Assembly (NCBI GenBank): GCA_964426945.1
Contig: CAYRSS010000031.1
Location: 1-45,314, forward strand
From: CAYRSS01 sp964426945
GTDB lineage: Bacteria; Planctomycetota; Phycisphaerae; UBA1845
Direction of reading: 5' to 3'
DNA: 45,314 nt
Shown: one piece after another, positions 1-7,788 of the stretch
Layout of the letters: every line of letters begins with the position of its first letter
Position numbering within the stretch: the stretch's first letter is position 1
Translations under genes and position numbers: made by a program
The notes under the pieces: model-generated
The model's database searches: none
Told to the model about the DNA's origin: nothing
The model's input: only the letters and a program-made list of their open reading frames with translations

Positions 1-2
1 CC

Positions 3-677
3 ACCGCGCTGATCGCGGTCAACTGGCTGGTGTTCATCTACGCCGTCGGCAGCGACCGGCTCATGCAGGCTAGCCTGGGCTACTACATCAACCCGCTGGT
101 CAATGTGCTGCTGGGTTTCGTATTCCTGCGCGAGCGGCTGCGGCCGTGGCAGGCGGTGAGCGTGGCGCTGGCCGCGGCTGGGGTCTGCTGGAATGTCTAC
201 CACGTCGGCCACCTGCCGTGGATCGCGCTGACGCTGGCGTTCACGTTCGGGTTCTATGGCTTGCTGCGCAAGGTGGTGCGCATCGACGCGCTCGCCGGGC
301 TGACCGTCGAGACGACGATGCTCGCACCGCTGGCGATCGGCTACGTGGCGTGGCTCACGGCCACCGGGCAGAGCACGTTCGGCGGCACGTCGCGAACGAT
401 GGACCTGCTGTTGATCGCCGCAGGCCCGGTCACGGCGCTGCCGTTGCTGTGGTTCACGAACGCCGCGCGGCGGCTGCGCATGATGACCCTCGGGCTGATG
501 CAGTATCTCGCGCCGACGGGCCAGTTTCTGCTGGCCACGCTCGTCTATCGCGAGCCGATGCGCAGCGGACAGGCGGTGTGCTTCGGGCTGATCTGGGCGG
601 GGCTCGTGGTGTACACGGTGGACGCGTGGCGGGCGTCGCGCGTGCGGTCGGAGGTGAGCCCGGGAGGCAAGCCATGA
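3..677 (+). CDS. rarD: RarD-type EamA-family permease, C-terminal part (start outside window)
   Basis: Inner-membrane permease of the EamA/drug-metabolite transporter superfamily, RarD branch (RarD is named for a chloramphenicol-sensitivity phenotype; its substrate is not settled). The reading frame is already open at base 3, so the N-terminus lies outside the window. Visible features are the family-typical stretch AVNWLVFIYAV near the left edge, then LGYYINPLVNVLLG followed by a Leu-Arg-Glu-Arg turn, and at least six hydrophobic segments ending in a short basic tail. About 225 residues are visible of a family length near 290-300. The stop codon overlaps the ATG of the next gene (ATGA at 674-677), which implies translational coupling. 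The family is clear; the substrate is unknown. Confidence 0.85.
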   Translation, partial: TALIAVNWLVFIYAVGSDRLMQASLGYYINPLVNVLLGFVFLRERLRPWQAVSVALAAAGVCWNVYHVGHLPWIALTLAFTFGFYGLLRKVVRIDALAGLTVETTMLAPLAIGYVAWLTATGQSTFGGTSRTMDLLLIAAGPVTALPLLWFTNAARRLRMMTLGLMQYLAPTGQFLLATLVYREPMRSGQAVCFGLIWAGLVVYTVDAWRASRVRSEVSPGGKP

Positions 678-1051
678 GCGCATCACGCCGGACGGCCGAC
701 CGCCGGGCGAAGCTGCTGTCGTTCTGCGAGGGTCTGCCAGGGGTGGCGATCGAGCCTTACGGCGAGCGGCACCACGCCATGAAGGTTCGCAAGAAGGCTT
801 TCGCGTATCACCTCGACGACTACCACGGCGACGGCCGGGTGGCGGTGTGCTGCAAGTCGACGCGGACGCGACAGGCCGAACTCGTCGCCTCTCAGCCGGA
901 CCGATACTACATTCCGCCGTACCTCGGCGTCAGCGGCTGGGTGTCGCTGCGCGTGGATGGCGCGAAGATCGACTGGGATAAAGCGTTCGACCTGCTGTTC
1001 GCCGCCTACCGACTTCAGGCCCCGAAGCGCCTGCTGGAAGAGCTGGAGTGA
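674..1051 (+). CDS. MmcQ/YjbR-family protein
   Basis: A 125-residue soluble protein of the MmcQ/YjbR family, which has a CyaY-like fold and is often annotated as DNA-binding without a firm role. Evidence is the opening LLSFCEGLPGVAIEPYGERH, the middle KAFAYHLDDYHGDGR followed by a strand ending VCCKST, and a late segment with VSGWVSLRVDG then DWDKAFDLL, the usual order for the family. The ATG at 674 is chosen because it overlaps the stop of the permease gene (ATGA); an in-frame opening reaching back to 146 lies inside that gene and is not used. The stop overlaps the GTG alternative start of pyruvate kinase, so the three genes probably form one transcript. Confidence 0.75.
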   Translation: MSASRRTADRRAKLLSFCEGLPGVAIEPYGERHHAMKVRKKAFAYHLDDYHGDGRVAVCCKSTRTRQAELVASQPDRYYIPPYLGVSGWVSLRVDGAKIDWDKAFDLLFAAYRLQAPKRLLEELE

Positions 1052-1056
1052 ACCGT

Positions 1057-2481
1057 ATGCCGCTGCCGGCCCATAAGACCAAAATCGTCGCCACCATCGG
1101 ACCGGCCTGCGAGGCGCCCGAGATGCTCGTGAGGCTCATCCGAGCGGGGATGAGCGTCGCGCGGCTCAACTTCTCCCACGGAGACTTCAGCGGCCATGCC
1201 GACCGCATCACCAACATCCGGGCCGCGGCAAAGGCCGCCGGGCGGCGCGTGGCGATCATGGCCGATCTGCCCGGCCCCAAGATGCGCCTGGGGACAATCG
1301 ATCCCGAGCCCATCGAGCTGAGCGCGGGCGAGGTGTTTACGCTGACCCGCGACGAGATCGTCGGCGATCGCCAGCGCGTGTCGATGAGTTTCGAACGCCT
1401 CCCGGACGTCGTGAAGCCGGGTGACAGGCTCTTTCTCAACGACGGGCTGGTCCAACTGGTCGTCCGAAGCGTCGCGGGCGACGACGTGCACTGCGAGGTC
1501 GAAGTCGGCGGCGAGCTGCGCTCACGCAAGGGCCTCAACCTGCCCGGCATCGCTCTGGGCACCAGCGCCTTCACCGACCACGACCGCGCCTGCCTCGAAT
1601 TCGCCCTGGCCCACGGTGTCGACGCGATCAGCCAGTCGTTCGTGGAATCGGCCGCCGACATCGACGAGGTCCGGGCGGCCGCGAAGTCGCTCGGGCGAGT
1701 GCCCTTCGTCATCGCCAAGATCGAGCGGTCCGCCGCGCTCGAGCACCTCGACTGGATTCTCAAATCCGCGGACGGGATCATGGTGGCCCGTGGCGATCTC
1801 GGCGTGGAGGTGCCCATCGAGGAGATGGCGATCCTCCAGAAGGAGATCATCGACCGCGCCCGCCTGGTCGGGCGGCCCGTCATCACGGCGACGCAGATGC
1901 TCGAATCAATGGTGGCCAGCCGCCTGCCCACGCGCGCCGAGGCCACCGACGTGGCCAACGCGATTCTGGACGGCACCGACGCCATCATGCTCTCCGGCGA
2001 GTCGGCCATCGGCCGGTTTCCGGTGGAGGCCGTGGCCATGCTGGCCCGGATTGCGGCGTTCACCGAGCCGCATCGCCCCCGCGTGCCCATAGGCAAACTG
2101 ACCCCCGAGAGTCCGGTGCAGCACGAGGAGACCACCGCCGAGGCCATCGCCTCCGTCGTCGAGCGTGCGCTGGAGAAAGTGCCCTGCGCGGCCGTCTTCG
2201 CACCGACCCGCACGGGCACCACCGCCCGTCGCATCGCCCGGTTGCGCCCCACGGTCTGGACCGTGGCGGTGAACCCGGACGAGGCCGTGTGTCAGGGGCT
2301 GGTGTTTTCCTACGGCGTGCACGCGGTGCAGGTCGACCACGAACCGGACGACTGGACGGCCTTCGCCCGGCAGTGGCTGTCCGATCACGGCCTCGCCGGC
2401 CCGGTGGCGATGCTGGTGGCCGGCCCCTCGCCGAAGAACCCGGCCGCGAACCACCGGCTGGAGTTTCTGCGGATGGAGTGA
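1057..2481 (+). CDS. pyk: Pyruvate kinase
   Basis: Catalyses phosphoenolpyruvate + ADP to pyruvate + ATP, the last step of glycolysis, in the cytosol. The 474-residue length is typical. Motifs in order are KTKIVATIGPA at the N-terminus, SVARLNFSHG, ADLPGPKMRLG at the start of the B domain, then IAKIERSAAL containing the catalytic-type Lys, MVARGDLGVEV (Mg-binding region), ITATQMLESM and TDAIMLSGESAIG, followed by the C-terminal domain. The ATG at 1057 has a GGAG at 1045-1048 with 8-base spacing; a GTG at 1048 is in frame, overlaps the upstream stop and would add three residues. A short GC-rich gap and a dispersed repeat fragment follow. Identification is secure. Confidence 0.96.
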   Translation: MPLPAHKTKIVATIGPACEAPEMLVRLIRAGMSVARLNFSHGDFSGHADRITNIRAAAKAAGRRVAIMADLPGPKMRLGTIDPEPIELSAGEVFTLTRDEIVGDRQRVSMSFERLPDVVKPGDRLFLNDGLVQLVVRSVAGDDVHCEVEVGGELRSRKGLNLPGIALGTSAFTDHDRACLEFALAHGVDAISQSFVESAADIDEVRAAAKSLGRVPFVIAKIERSAALEHLDWILKSADGIMVARGDLGVEVPIEEMAILQKEIIDRARLVGRPVITATQMLESMVASRLPTRAEATDVANAILDGTDAIMLSGESAIGRFPVEAVAMLARIAAFTEPHRPRVPIGKLTPESPVQHEETTAEAIASVVERALEKVPCAAVFAPTRTGTTARRIARLRPTVWTVAVNPDEAVCQGLVFSYGVHAVQVDHEPDDWTAFARQWLSDHGLAGPVAMLVAGPSPKNPAANHRLEFLRME

Positions 2482-2500
2482 GGGGGGAGGGGGAGGGCGG

Positions 2501-2520
2501 CTCACGCGGAGGACGCGGAG
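2501..2520. repeat. Fragment of a dispersed CACGCGGAGGACGCGGAG-type repeat
   Basis: Just after pyk the sequence CTCACGCGGAGGACGCGGAG appears. It resembles the degenerate CACGC-x-x-AGG-x-GC-x-x-AG elements also seen near 4265-4290 and 4419-4444 in this window. I recall similar short elements scattered between genes in many bacterial genomes. It lies in the pyk/toxin convergent gap, where no gene is read. It could be a chance GC-rich repeat. Confidence 0.35.
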
Positions 2521-2617
2521 CATCTCGCAGGGTGGACAGTGTCCACCTTTCCGTCTGGTGCGAGGTTCCCATCCGGCGGCGGTCGGCCCCTGGCGATACG
2601 CGACAGCCGTCACGGGT

Positions 2618-2960
2618 TCAGCGCGCGCGAGCGATCTCGACGACCGGCTCGCCAGCCTGCAGATGCTCCAGAGCTGCCGGAAACGCCGCGACGAGCAGGT
2701 CACGCAGGGCCGCGCTGGTCACGTTGCCACAGGTCACCCAGAGGACCTGCGGAGGAGGGCCGAGACGCGTCACAAGGTCCACGAAATCATCATCTTTCGT
2801 CATGATGACGTAGCCAGCCTTCCGAGCATACTCAAAGATCTCAAGATCGCCGGCCTGACGGAGGCTCACTGCATCCAGGGTGATCGCCTCGCCCCCGAAT
2901 TGCTGCGCGAGCCAGCCCGCTATGGCCGGCGGCAACTGCAGCGTCTACGACGATGGTCAA
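2618..2960 (-). CDS. DUF5615 PIN-like toxin, apparently frameshifted near its N-terminus
   Basis: The body matches the DUF5615 (Mut7-C/PIN-like, predicted nuclease) family: a segment with DLEIFEYARKAGYVIMTKDDDF, then RLGPPPQVLWVTCGN, and a C-terminus rich in Leu and Ala. The intact family start would be a strand ending in Asp-Ala followed by Gln-Leu-Pro-Pro-Ala. Here TTG ACC ATC GTC GTA GAC GCT (TIVVDA) is read from 2960, but QLPPAI is one base out of phase; deleting one base around 2939-2940 restores the expected protein. The TTG at 2960 overlaps the stop of the upstream DUF433 gene (TTGA), a normal coupling for such pairs. Without correction, translation could start only at TTG 2935 and would lose the presumed catalytic Asp. 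Real pseudogene, sequencing error, or N-terminally short product are all possible. Confidence 0.7.
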
Positions 2961-3190
2961 GCCGCCACCTGCGGGAACATGGTCCTTCGCGCCGCGAACA
3001 GCAGGCAGGCGCGGATATCATCGGCCTCCAGATCAGGAAAATCACGGAGGATCTCCTCCGCCCCCACCCCGCAGGCGAGCATCTCGAGGATGTCACTGAC
3101 GCGTATGCGCAATCCCCGCAGACACGGTCGGCCGCCACACTGCCCCGCGGCCTGGGTGATCCGATCGAGGAGGGAATTATCTGCCGTCAT
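2957..3190 (-). CDS. DUF433 antitoxin-like protein
   Basis: A 77-residue protein of the DUF433 family, small helix-turn-helix-type proteins usually paired with a DUF5615 nuclease-like partner and regarded as antitoxins. Recognisable are GGRPCLRGLRIRVSDILE in the first half, then GVGAEEILRDFPDL and DDIRACLLFAA, the family core. The ATG at 3190 is preceded by GGAG with good spacing; the longer opening to 3334 has no family similarity in its extra part and is rejected. The stop at 2957-2959 overlaps the TTG where the DUF5615 partner should start. The two genes are probably one operon and self-regulated, as in other such pairs; no operator was found. Confidence 0.75.
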   Translation of the reverse strand: MTADNSLLDRITQAAGQCGGRPCLRGLRIRVSDILEMLACGVGAEEILRDFPDLEADDIRACLLFAARRTMFPQVAA

Positions 3191-3436
3191 GACCAACTCC
3201 TTCGACTGCCGGTGCCGGCCGCGCGCCGGAAACAGCCCGCCGGCCAGCCGACGCCGGGCCGGACTCCCGAGCGCCCTATGGGGCCACATGGCCCCGTGTC
3301 GGCATATTCTAGCTCGCGTCCGGCTTCGGAGCACGCACGGTAGGCGGGCCGCTGGGAAGCCTGGCGTGGCCGTTCTTGGGGCGGACTCTCCTCTGCCCGA
3401 ATGCGGAACTGACCGGGAACTCGTAAGCAGCGCGGT

Positions 3437-4084
3437 TCAGTTCTCCGTTCGCGCCCCCGCCGCGGCGGGATCGAGCCTTGCGGGGTCGAACGCCGTCCCG
3501 CATTCCGGGCATCGCGGCTCGGTGAGGCCGGTCAGGCGGTAATCGCAGCGCGCGCATCGAGGGGCAGTCGGGGTTGGCTTCCAAGCGCCGGGTACCCAAC
3601 CGAGTGCTGCGGCGATGGACGCGATGAGGGCGGTCAGGCCAACCAGCGCGCCGAGGGGCAATAGGAACATGGCCGGGATGATGTACGCCAATTCTGGATC
3701 CAAGGGCGGATTGGGCGGCAGTGGCTGGGGCTGCGCAATCCGCGGCAATCCCAGCACGCTCGCCGTCAAACCGAAAGCAACGAAGAGCAATACCAGCGCT
3801 CGCCGCAGCGCGATCGGAGCCAGCGGCTCATCGTCCGGCAGGCCGATCGGCCTTCGCCAGGCACGTCGCCAGAGGGCACCGAAGAGCAGTGCCGGCGTCG
3901 TGCCGTAGGCGATGAGCCCCACGTCGAAGGTGGTCGGATGCTGCCAGCCCACGCCGGCCGCAATCAGCGCCGCCGATGCGCCGACCGCCGCGGCCGTCAG
4001 GTGAACCGAGTACCGCGTCAGCGCATCCAGTGCATAGCCGATCCCGAACAGGGGGGCTGTCGCGGAGGCGAAAACGCAGATCAT
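3437..4084 (-). CDS. Membrane protein with C-terminal planctomycete-type zinc ribbon
   Basis: A 215-residue protein I cannot assign to a function. It has about five hydrophobic segments (roughly residues 20-48, 55-72, 90-110, 135-165) and then a cytosolic-type tail containing CARCDYRLTGLTEPRCPECG, four Cys in two Cys-x-x-Cys pairs, a probable zinc ribbon. This module, in almost the same wording, sits at the N-terminus of the unrelated protein at 9526-10131. I know it as a recurring element in planctomycete proteins, where it is attached to many membrane proteins. The 246 bases between it and the DUF433 gene hold no gene that I can support. Start ATG at 4084 is not backed by a strong ribosome site. 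Confidence 0.6.
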   Translation of the reverse strand: MICVFASATAPLFGIGYALDALTRYSVHLTAAAVGASAALIAAGVGWQHPTTFDVGLIAYGTTPALLFGALWRRAWRRPIGLPDDEPLAPIALRRALVLLFVAFGLTASVLGLPRIAQPQPLPPNPPLDPELAYIIPAMFLLPLGALVGLTALIASIAAALGWVPGAWKPTPTAPRCARCDYRLTGLTEPRCPECGTAFDPARLDPAAAGARTEN

Positions 4085-4223
4085 GGTCTATTCCAGGGAA
4101 GGCACCGTTGGACGCGCTTGCGAATCCAGATGAAGCTCTGTGCCTTCAGCATAACCCAGCGGAGGCACACGACGAAGGCAGGATCGATCTCGGGCGGCTG
4201 GTGGCCTGTTCCCGCCGTACCGG

Positions 4224-4298
4224 GCGTGAGCATGCGAGCGGCAACTGCTCGCGAAGAATGGGCTCACGCGAAGGCGCATTGCTCGCAAAGGGTGGCGA
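4224..4298 (+). repeat. Degenerate direct repeat, copy 1 of 2
   Basis: Begins GCGTGAGCATGC and ends with CTCACGCGAAGGCGCATTG and a purine-rich tail. Ungapped comparison by eye with the copy 154 bases downstream gives 55 of 75 matching bases. The best conserved parts are the first 12 bases and the CTCACGC core. It is not coding as far as I can tell. Confidence 0.55.
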
Positions 4299-4377
4299 TC
4301 CGCACGCAGCGGCGCAGAGAGATTTGTGCCGCGCGTGCCATGGTCTCATCGTCGGTGGCATGCACTCGCTGTACTCA

Positions 4378-4452
4378 GCGTGAGCATGCAAACGGTCGCG
4401 TCTCGCGCAAGACATTCTCACGCAAAGGCGCAAAGCTCGCAAAAGGGGACGA
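4378..4452 (+). repeat. Degenerate direct repeat, copy 2 of 2
   Basis: Same opening GCGTGAGCATGC as copy 1, followed by TCTCACGCAAAGGCGCAAAG. The core resembles the fragment after pyk at 2501-2520, suggesting one dispersed element family in this genome. Confidence 0.55.
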
Positions 4453-4509
4453 GTCTTACGCCGCAGGCTGAGCTGTTTCCCTTCGAAATCGAGAGAGGTT
4501 ACTCCGGGG

Positions 4510-5004
4510 TCATAGGATGCGCTCGGCCATGCAATGGAGCACCCGGCACTCTCGCCGGACCATGCCCAGAAGTTTGCGGAGCAACATGGTCATCGATGCG
4601 AGGACGCCGCAGGCGAAAACCCCGTGGCCCAGCGTAGTCAGGAGGCTTGCCGAGGGCCGCAGCGCTTCACGTGCGATCATCACCGCAAGGCAGGGCAGGA
4701 CGACTGAGCCGAGGATGATCATGATCACCATCACGAATTCAACGTGCAGCGAAACTAGCGCCATCGAACCGTCCTGATGCTGGACAACAGACACGCGAGC
4801 TTCTACCAACGGTCTGCCCCGCCCGGGCCGGCAACGTGCAGTTAACCAGGAAGAATCGATACAGAAGTACCGGAGCTCGCGAGGCGAGTGCTTGCGCGTC
4901 ACCACAACATCGCTGTATGTCGCGAGCGCAGCCTCAATGCCGGCGCGAGCCGTGTGTCGATCGCCCGCGAGCTGACGGCGGTAGGTTCGTACGCGCAGGA
5001 ACAT
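4510..5004 (-). CDS. Hypothetical membrane protein
   Basis: Not recognised. A 164-residue reading frame from ATG 5004: a basic N-terminus (MFLRVRTYRRQLAGDR), a middle part with alternating charged and aromatic residues, and then two clear hydrophobic segments near residues 88-110 and 122-142, ending in a basic Cys-containing tail. The hydrophobic pattern, which would be unlikely in an accidental frame, is the main support. The frame continues open upstream to 5793 only because it then shadows nrfA. The region 5005-5153 between it and nrfA carries a dispersed repeat. Function and even reality are uncertain. Confidence 0.4.
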   Translation of the reverse strand: MFLRVRTYRRQLAGDRHTARAGIEAALATYSDVVVTRKHSPRELRYFCIDSSWLTARCRPGRGRPLVEARVSVVQHQDGSMALVSLHVEFVMVIMIILGSVVLPCLAVMIAREALRPSASLLTTLGHGVFACGVLASMTMLLRKLLGMVRRECRVLHCMAERIL

Positions 5005-5110
5005 GGAGTGCGACCCTCGGTCCGGCGGGGCGAGCCGGTCGCCGCTCCGTTCACCGCGCGCGGTCCGTGGCCCTGGTCGGCGGCACACGCTCGCACTATT
5101 ACTCATCCTG

Positions 5111-5142
5111 GCTGACAGCTGATAGCCGACAGCTGACAGCTG
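5111..5142. repeat. GCTGACAGCTGATAGC-type dispersed repeat
   Basis: A run of GCTGACAGCTGATAGC followed by GACAGCTGACAGCTG lies in the gap after nrfA. Near-identical units (GCTGACAGCTGACAGC) occur at 41297-41312 between two acyl-CoA dehydrogenase genes. Elements of this kind are known to me as scattered intergenic repeats that create false peptides such as YQLSAVSYQLS when translated; a trace of that peptide is visible on the minus strand here. Each unit is nearly self-complementary (CAGCTG), so the RNA could fold. Confidence 0.5.
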
Positions 5143-5153
5143 CCCCAGCCTTC

Positions 5154-6593
5154 CTACTGGCGCTCCGCCACCTTCATCACCGCCAACTCCCCCTGCCGGG
5201 CGAAGTCGATCGCTTCGCCCAGAATCCGCGCTGTCTCCTGCGGGGCGTGGAAGCCCATCGAGTTCTCCGCCGCCACGAAGTCCAGCCGCCACTGGGCGGC
5301 GCGGTGCAGGTCGCGGGCTTGCTTGAGGGCCTCGTCGGTGGCTCCGTCGCCGGCCGCTTTGGCGATGGCCGTCACCAGGTCCACCGTCGCGATTTCGGCC
5401 CGGTTCATCAGGTCGCGGGTGCGATCCTGAATCGCCTCGGCCCGGGCGAGCAGTTCCGACTCGGGATACGGGTGGCACACCTGGCACGACCGGGCGATGT
5501 GCAGCAGGGGGCTGCGGACGTGGTGGTCGCTGACCTTGATGGCCCCCTCGCGCTTGTACGGCATGTGACAGTCGGCGCAGGCCACGCCGCTGCGGGCGTG
5601 GATGCCCTGGCTCCACGTTTCGAATTCGGGGTGCTGGGCCTTGAGCATCGGCGAGCCGCTGAATTCGTGCTTCCAGTCGACGTGGCCGACGTCGTTGTAG
5701 TACGCCTCGATCTGCTCGACCTTGAGGCCGTTGTGCCAGGGATAGGTGAGCAGCTTCTCCTCCTTGCCCTTGAAGTAATACTCGACGTGGCACTGGCCAC
5801 AGACGAGGCTGCGCATTTCCTGTCGCGTGGCCATGGTGTTGGGGTCGTAGTCGCCGACGCGACCTTCCTTCCGCCAGCGTTCGATGCTGGGCAGGTGGGG
5901 AAGGGCCTGGTCTGTGCGGGCCAGTTCCTTCACGCCGTTGAGGAACCCCGGCCGGGTGACGCGAAGCTGCATCGTCGCCGGATCGTGACAGTCGATGCAG
6001 GAGATCGGGTGATCCACGAGCTTGCGGGCGTCGCCGTAGGGCATCGCACAGAGGATCGCGAAGCCCCGCATGATGGCTTCCTGACGGTGGGCGTCGTCAT
6101 CGGCGACGCCGGCGTTGACCCCCGCGGCGTGGTACGCCGGAATGATCGACGAGTGACAGTGCAGGCACGCTCCCGGCTGCTTGAAGTCGCGCACGCGCTC
6201 GGTTTCGTCCTGGTCGGAGAGCATGTACGCGTGTCCGCGTTCCTCGCGATAGTCCACGCCGAAGGCGTAGCCCGCGAACAGCGTCCGCCAGCGCGGCTCG
6301 GCGTCGAGCTTCTGGAAGGCGTCGCTGCCGCCGTGGCGGGTGCGCTCGGTGTCGACGGTGCGACGATAGGAGTCGTACTGGCGGGGATAATTCTTGCCCC
6401 ACTCGGCCGGGTCGATGGTGTCCTCGTCGATGTCCACCACGCGGAACACCGTTTCGCGCGCCTCCTCCTTGCGCTGGGCGATGTTCTGGATAAGCATCAT
6501 CACGAGGAACGTTGCCACCGCAGCCGTGGCGAAGACGGCGAAGTAGGCGACACGTGATGCGCGGGCCGGGGCGGGGGGTGTCGGTGCGGTCAT
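5154..6593 (-). CDS. nrfA: Ammonia-forming cytochrome c nitrite reductase NrfA, with CXXCH at the catalytic heme
   Basis: Pentaheme cytochrome that reduces nitrite to ammonium with six electrons, outside the cytoplasmic membrane. 479 residues with an N-terminal hydrophobic anchor or signal at about 14-36. Heme motifs are CLHCH (143-147), CIDCH (199-203), CGQCH (265-269), CADCH (339-343) and CQVCH (370-374). Family residues are kept: the RGHAY Arg (119), VEYYF with Tyr 272/273, and LKAQHPEFETW and GIH before the fourth heme. The first heme, which is catalytic in Escherichia NrfA and normally bound by CXXCK, is CXXCH here, as in a known minority of NrfA proteins such as that of Campylobacter. 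The start is ATG 6593 (an AAGGAAA lies upstream). It follows nrfH by 62 bases, and electrons are expected to come from quinol through NrfH. Confidence 0.93.
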   Translation of the reverse strand: MTAPTPPAPARASRVAYFAVFATAAVATFLVMMLIQNIAQRKEEARETVFRVVDIDEDTIDPAEWGKNYPRQYDSYRRTVDTERTRHGGSDAFQKLDAEPRWRTLFAGYAFGVDYREERGHAYMLSDQDETERVRDFKQPGACLHCHSSIIPAYHAAGVNAGVADDDAHRQEAIMRGFAILCAMPYGDARKLVDHPISCIDCHDPATMQLRVTRPGFLNGVKELARTDQALPHLPSIERWRKEGRVGDYDPNTMATRQEMRSLVCGQCHVEYYFKGKEEKLLTYPWHNGLKVEQIEAYYNDVGHVDWKHEFSGSPMLKAQHPEFETWSQGIHARSGVACADCHMPYKREGAIKVSDHHVRSPLLHIARSCQVCHPYPESELLARAEAIQDRTRDLMNRAEIATVDLVTAIAKAAGDGATDEALKQARDLHRAAQWRLDFVAAENSMGFHAPQETARILGEAIDFARQGELAVMKVAERQ

Positions 6594-6655
6594 GGATTTC
6601 GTTTCCTTTCCGGCGGCCCTTCGCCGCGGCGGCGGGCCGGGTTTCGGGCCGGCGG

Positions 6656-7120
6656 TCAGTGCCTGGCCCCGTGCCCCGCGCCGCGGTGACAGGTGATGCA
6701 GGACGAATCGCCGGGCTCGCGGCAGGCGGTGATGTCGGCGACGAAACCGCCGTGGCATCGGACACAGTTGGCCTCAACGACGCGGCGGCTGCTGTCCTTC
6801 ATGGCGATGGGTTCGTGGAAGTCCTGAAACGTGAAGCCCTTCGAGTGGCGGAAGCCGTGTTCGACCTTGGTCCAGTACTTCCCGAAGAAATCGACCGGCG
6901 TGTGGCAGTCGTTGCAGGTGGCGGCCGTGTGGTGGCCGCCTTTCAGCCAGCCGTCGTACTGGTCGCGCATGATGTGGCAGTTGACGCAGGCGGTGGGGTC
7001 GTTGGAGAGGTACGACGTGCCCTCGGCGTAGTCGAAGGCGAAGACGCCGGCCCCCGCGCAGAGCCCCACGAGCGCGGCAAGGCTCAGGCCGGCGGCGGTG
7101 GTTTGGCGAAGATATCGCAT
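6656..7120 (-). CDS. nrfH: NrfH-type tetraheme quinol dehydrogenase
   Basis: Membrane-anchored tetraheme cytochrome of the NapC/NrfH family that oxidises menaquinol and passes electrons to NrfA. 154 residues: one hydrophobic anchor at about 8-30, then CVNCH (45-49), CNDCH (69-73), CVRCH (119-123) and CITCH (141-145). The first motif is followed by Ile-Met (CVNCHIM), matching the CXXCHXM pattern in which Met ligates heme 1 of NrfH. The start is ATG 7120, chosen because it puts a normal anchor at the N-terminus; upstream frame extension has no family features. No strong ribosome site is visible. It precedes nrfA on the same strand, and 95 bases separate it from the DUF4276 gene upstream. Confidence 0.92.
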   Translation of the reverse strand: MRYLRQTTAAGLSLAALVGLCAGAGVFAFDYAEGTSYLSNDPTACVNCHIMRDQYDGWLKGGHHTAATCNDCHTPVDFFGKYWTKVEHGFRHSKGFTFQDFHEPIAMKDSSRRVVEANCVRCHGGFVADITACREPGDSSCITCHRGAGHGARH

Positions 7121-7215
7121 GATGGGGAGAGGATCGGGCAAGAGGCGGGGGGCGTCAAGCACCCGCTGGGCCGCGCCGCTGCGTCGCGACAGCGAGGGGA
7201 AGCTCGATGGGGTGG

Positions 7216-7788
7216 CTACTGGCTCCCGGCCAGCGCCTGCTTGACTCGTTCCTGTAGCGCGTTCAATTCCGGGCACTTTCCGAGCAGGCCGTTGTAATTC
7301 TGGAGCGTTTCCTTCATGAGTTCTGCGCGGCCCTCGCCCGGAGCCATGCGATTGCCGTGCTGAGCGAGGAAGGGCCGGAAGATGGTCTCCTTGACCTGCA
7401 GGTTCGCGCGGACCTGATCCCACGATGCGCTCAGCTTCGCGATGTGGCCGGCGAGAAGCCACACCTCGATTTCCTGAATGCCGGCGCAGCACAACAACCG
7501 CGCACCTTTGGTGCCCGCGATTTGTTCGAGCCGTCTGAACTCTTCGCTGCGGTCCTTGCCGTCGGCGTCGGGAAGGAACAGGATCAAGTCGTGCTGGCGG
7601 TAGGAGTCGAAGACGTGGTCGGCAAGAAACGTTTTCGCCTGGTTGTATCCCCGGGCTCTTGGCGTGTTGAGGACTTCGACCCGCGCGTTCGGCCGACCGC
7701 ACTCCGCGAGCATGCGCTCGACCAGCGGCTTGAGGATGTAGCCGTTGTCCCTGGCGTCCTCAGGGGTGACGACCACGCGGAAACTCAA
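7216..7788 (-). CDS. DUF4276 (TOPRIM-like) protein, partner of the adjacent ATPase
   Basis: 190 residues. It matches the DUF4276 pattern: an N-terminal strand with an acidic residue (FRVVVTPED, Glu10), a central strand ending LILFLPDADGKD (Asp74, Asp76, Asp79), and GIQEIEVWLLAG (Glu106, Glu108), the family's most typical segment. The arrangement of Glu followed by Asp-x-Asp is like a TOPRIM nuclease or primase fold, so metal-dependent nucleic-acid cleavage is possible but not shown. The start is TTG 7788, which overlaps the ATPase stop (TTGA) and has GGAG 8 bases before it (7797-7800). ABC-type ATPase plus TOPRIM-like partner is the plan of several defence systems (PARIS, AbiL/RloAB, OLD-type), which suggests an abortive-infection role; inference only. 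Confidence 0.72.
   Translation of the reverse strand: MSFRVVVTPEDARDNGYILKPLVERMLAECGRPNARVEVLNTPRARGYNQAKTFLADHVFDSYRQHDLILFLPDADGKDRSEEFRRLEQIAGTKGARLLCCAGIQEIEVWLLAGHIAKLSASWDQVRANLQVKETIFRPFLAQHGNRMAPGEGRAELMKETLQNYNGLLGKCPELNALQERVKQALAGSQ

Larger units (their letters stand above)
4085..4509. other. Gene-poor stretch holding two degenerate 75-base direct repeats
   Basis: 425 bases between two minus-strand genes. Openings exist on both strands but none has family features or a ribosome site. The content is two copies of a degenerate direct repeat (4224-4298 and 4378-4452), each carrying a CACGC-AAGGCGCA-type core. The stretch looks less GC-rich and more repetitive than the flanks; that impression was not measured. 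Confidence 0.5.

Noticed and set aside
5005..5793. Upstream extension of the hypothetical gene at 4510-5004 into nrfA
   Set aside because: The extended part is a frame shadow of nrfA and contains the YQLSA-type peptide made by a dispersed repeat.
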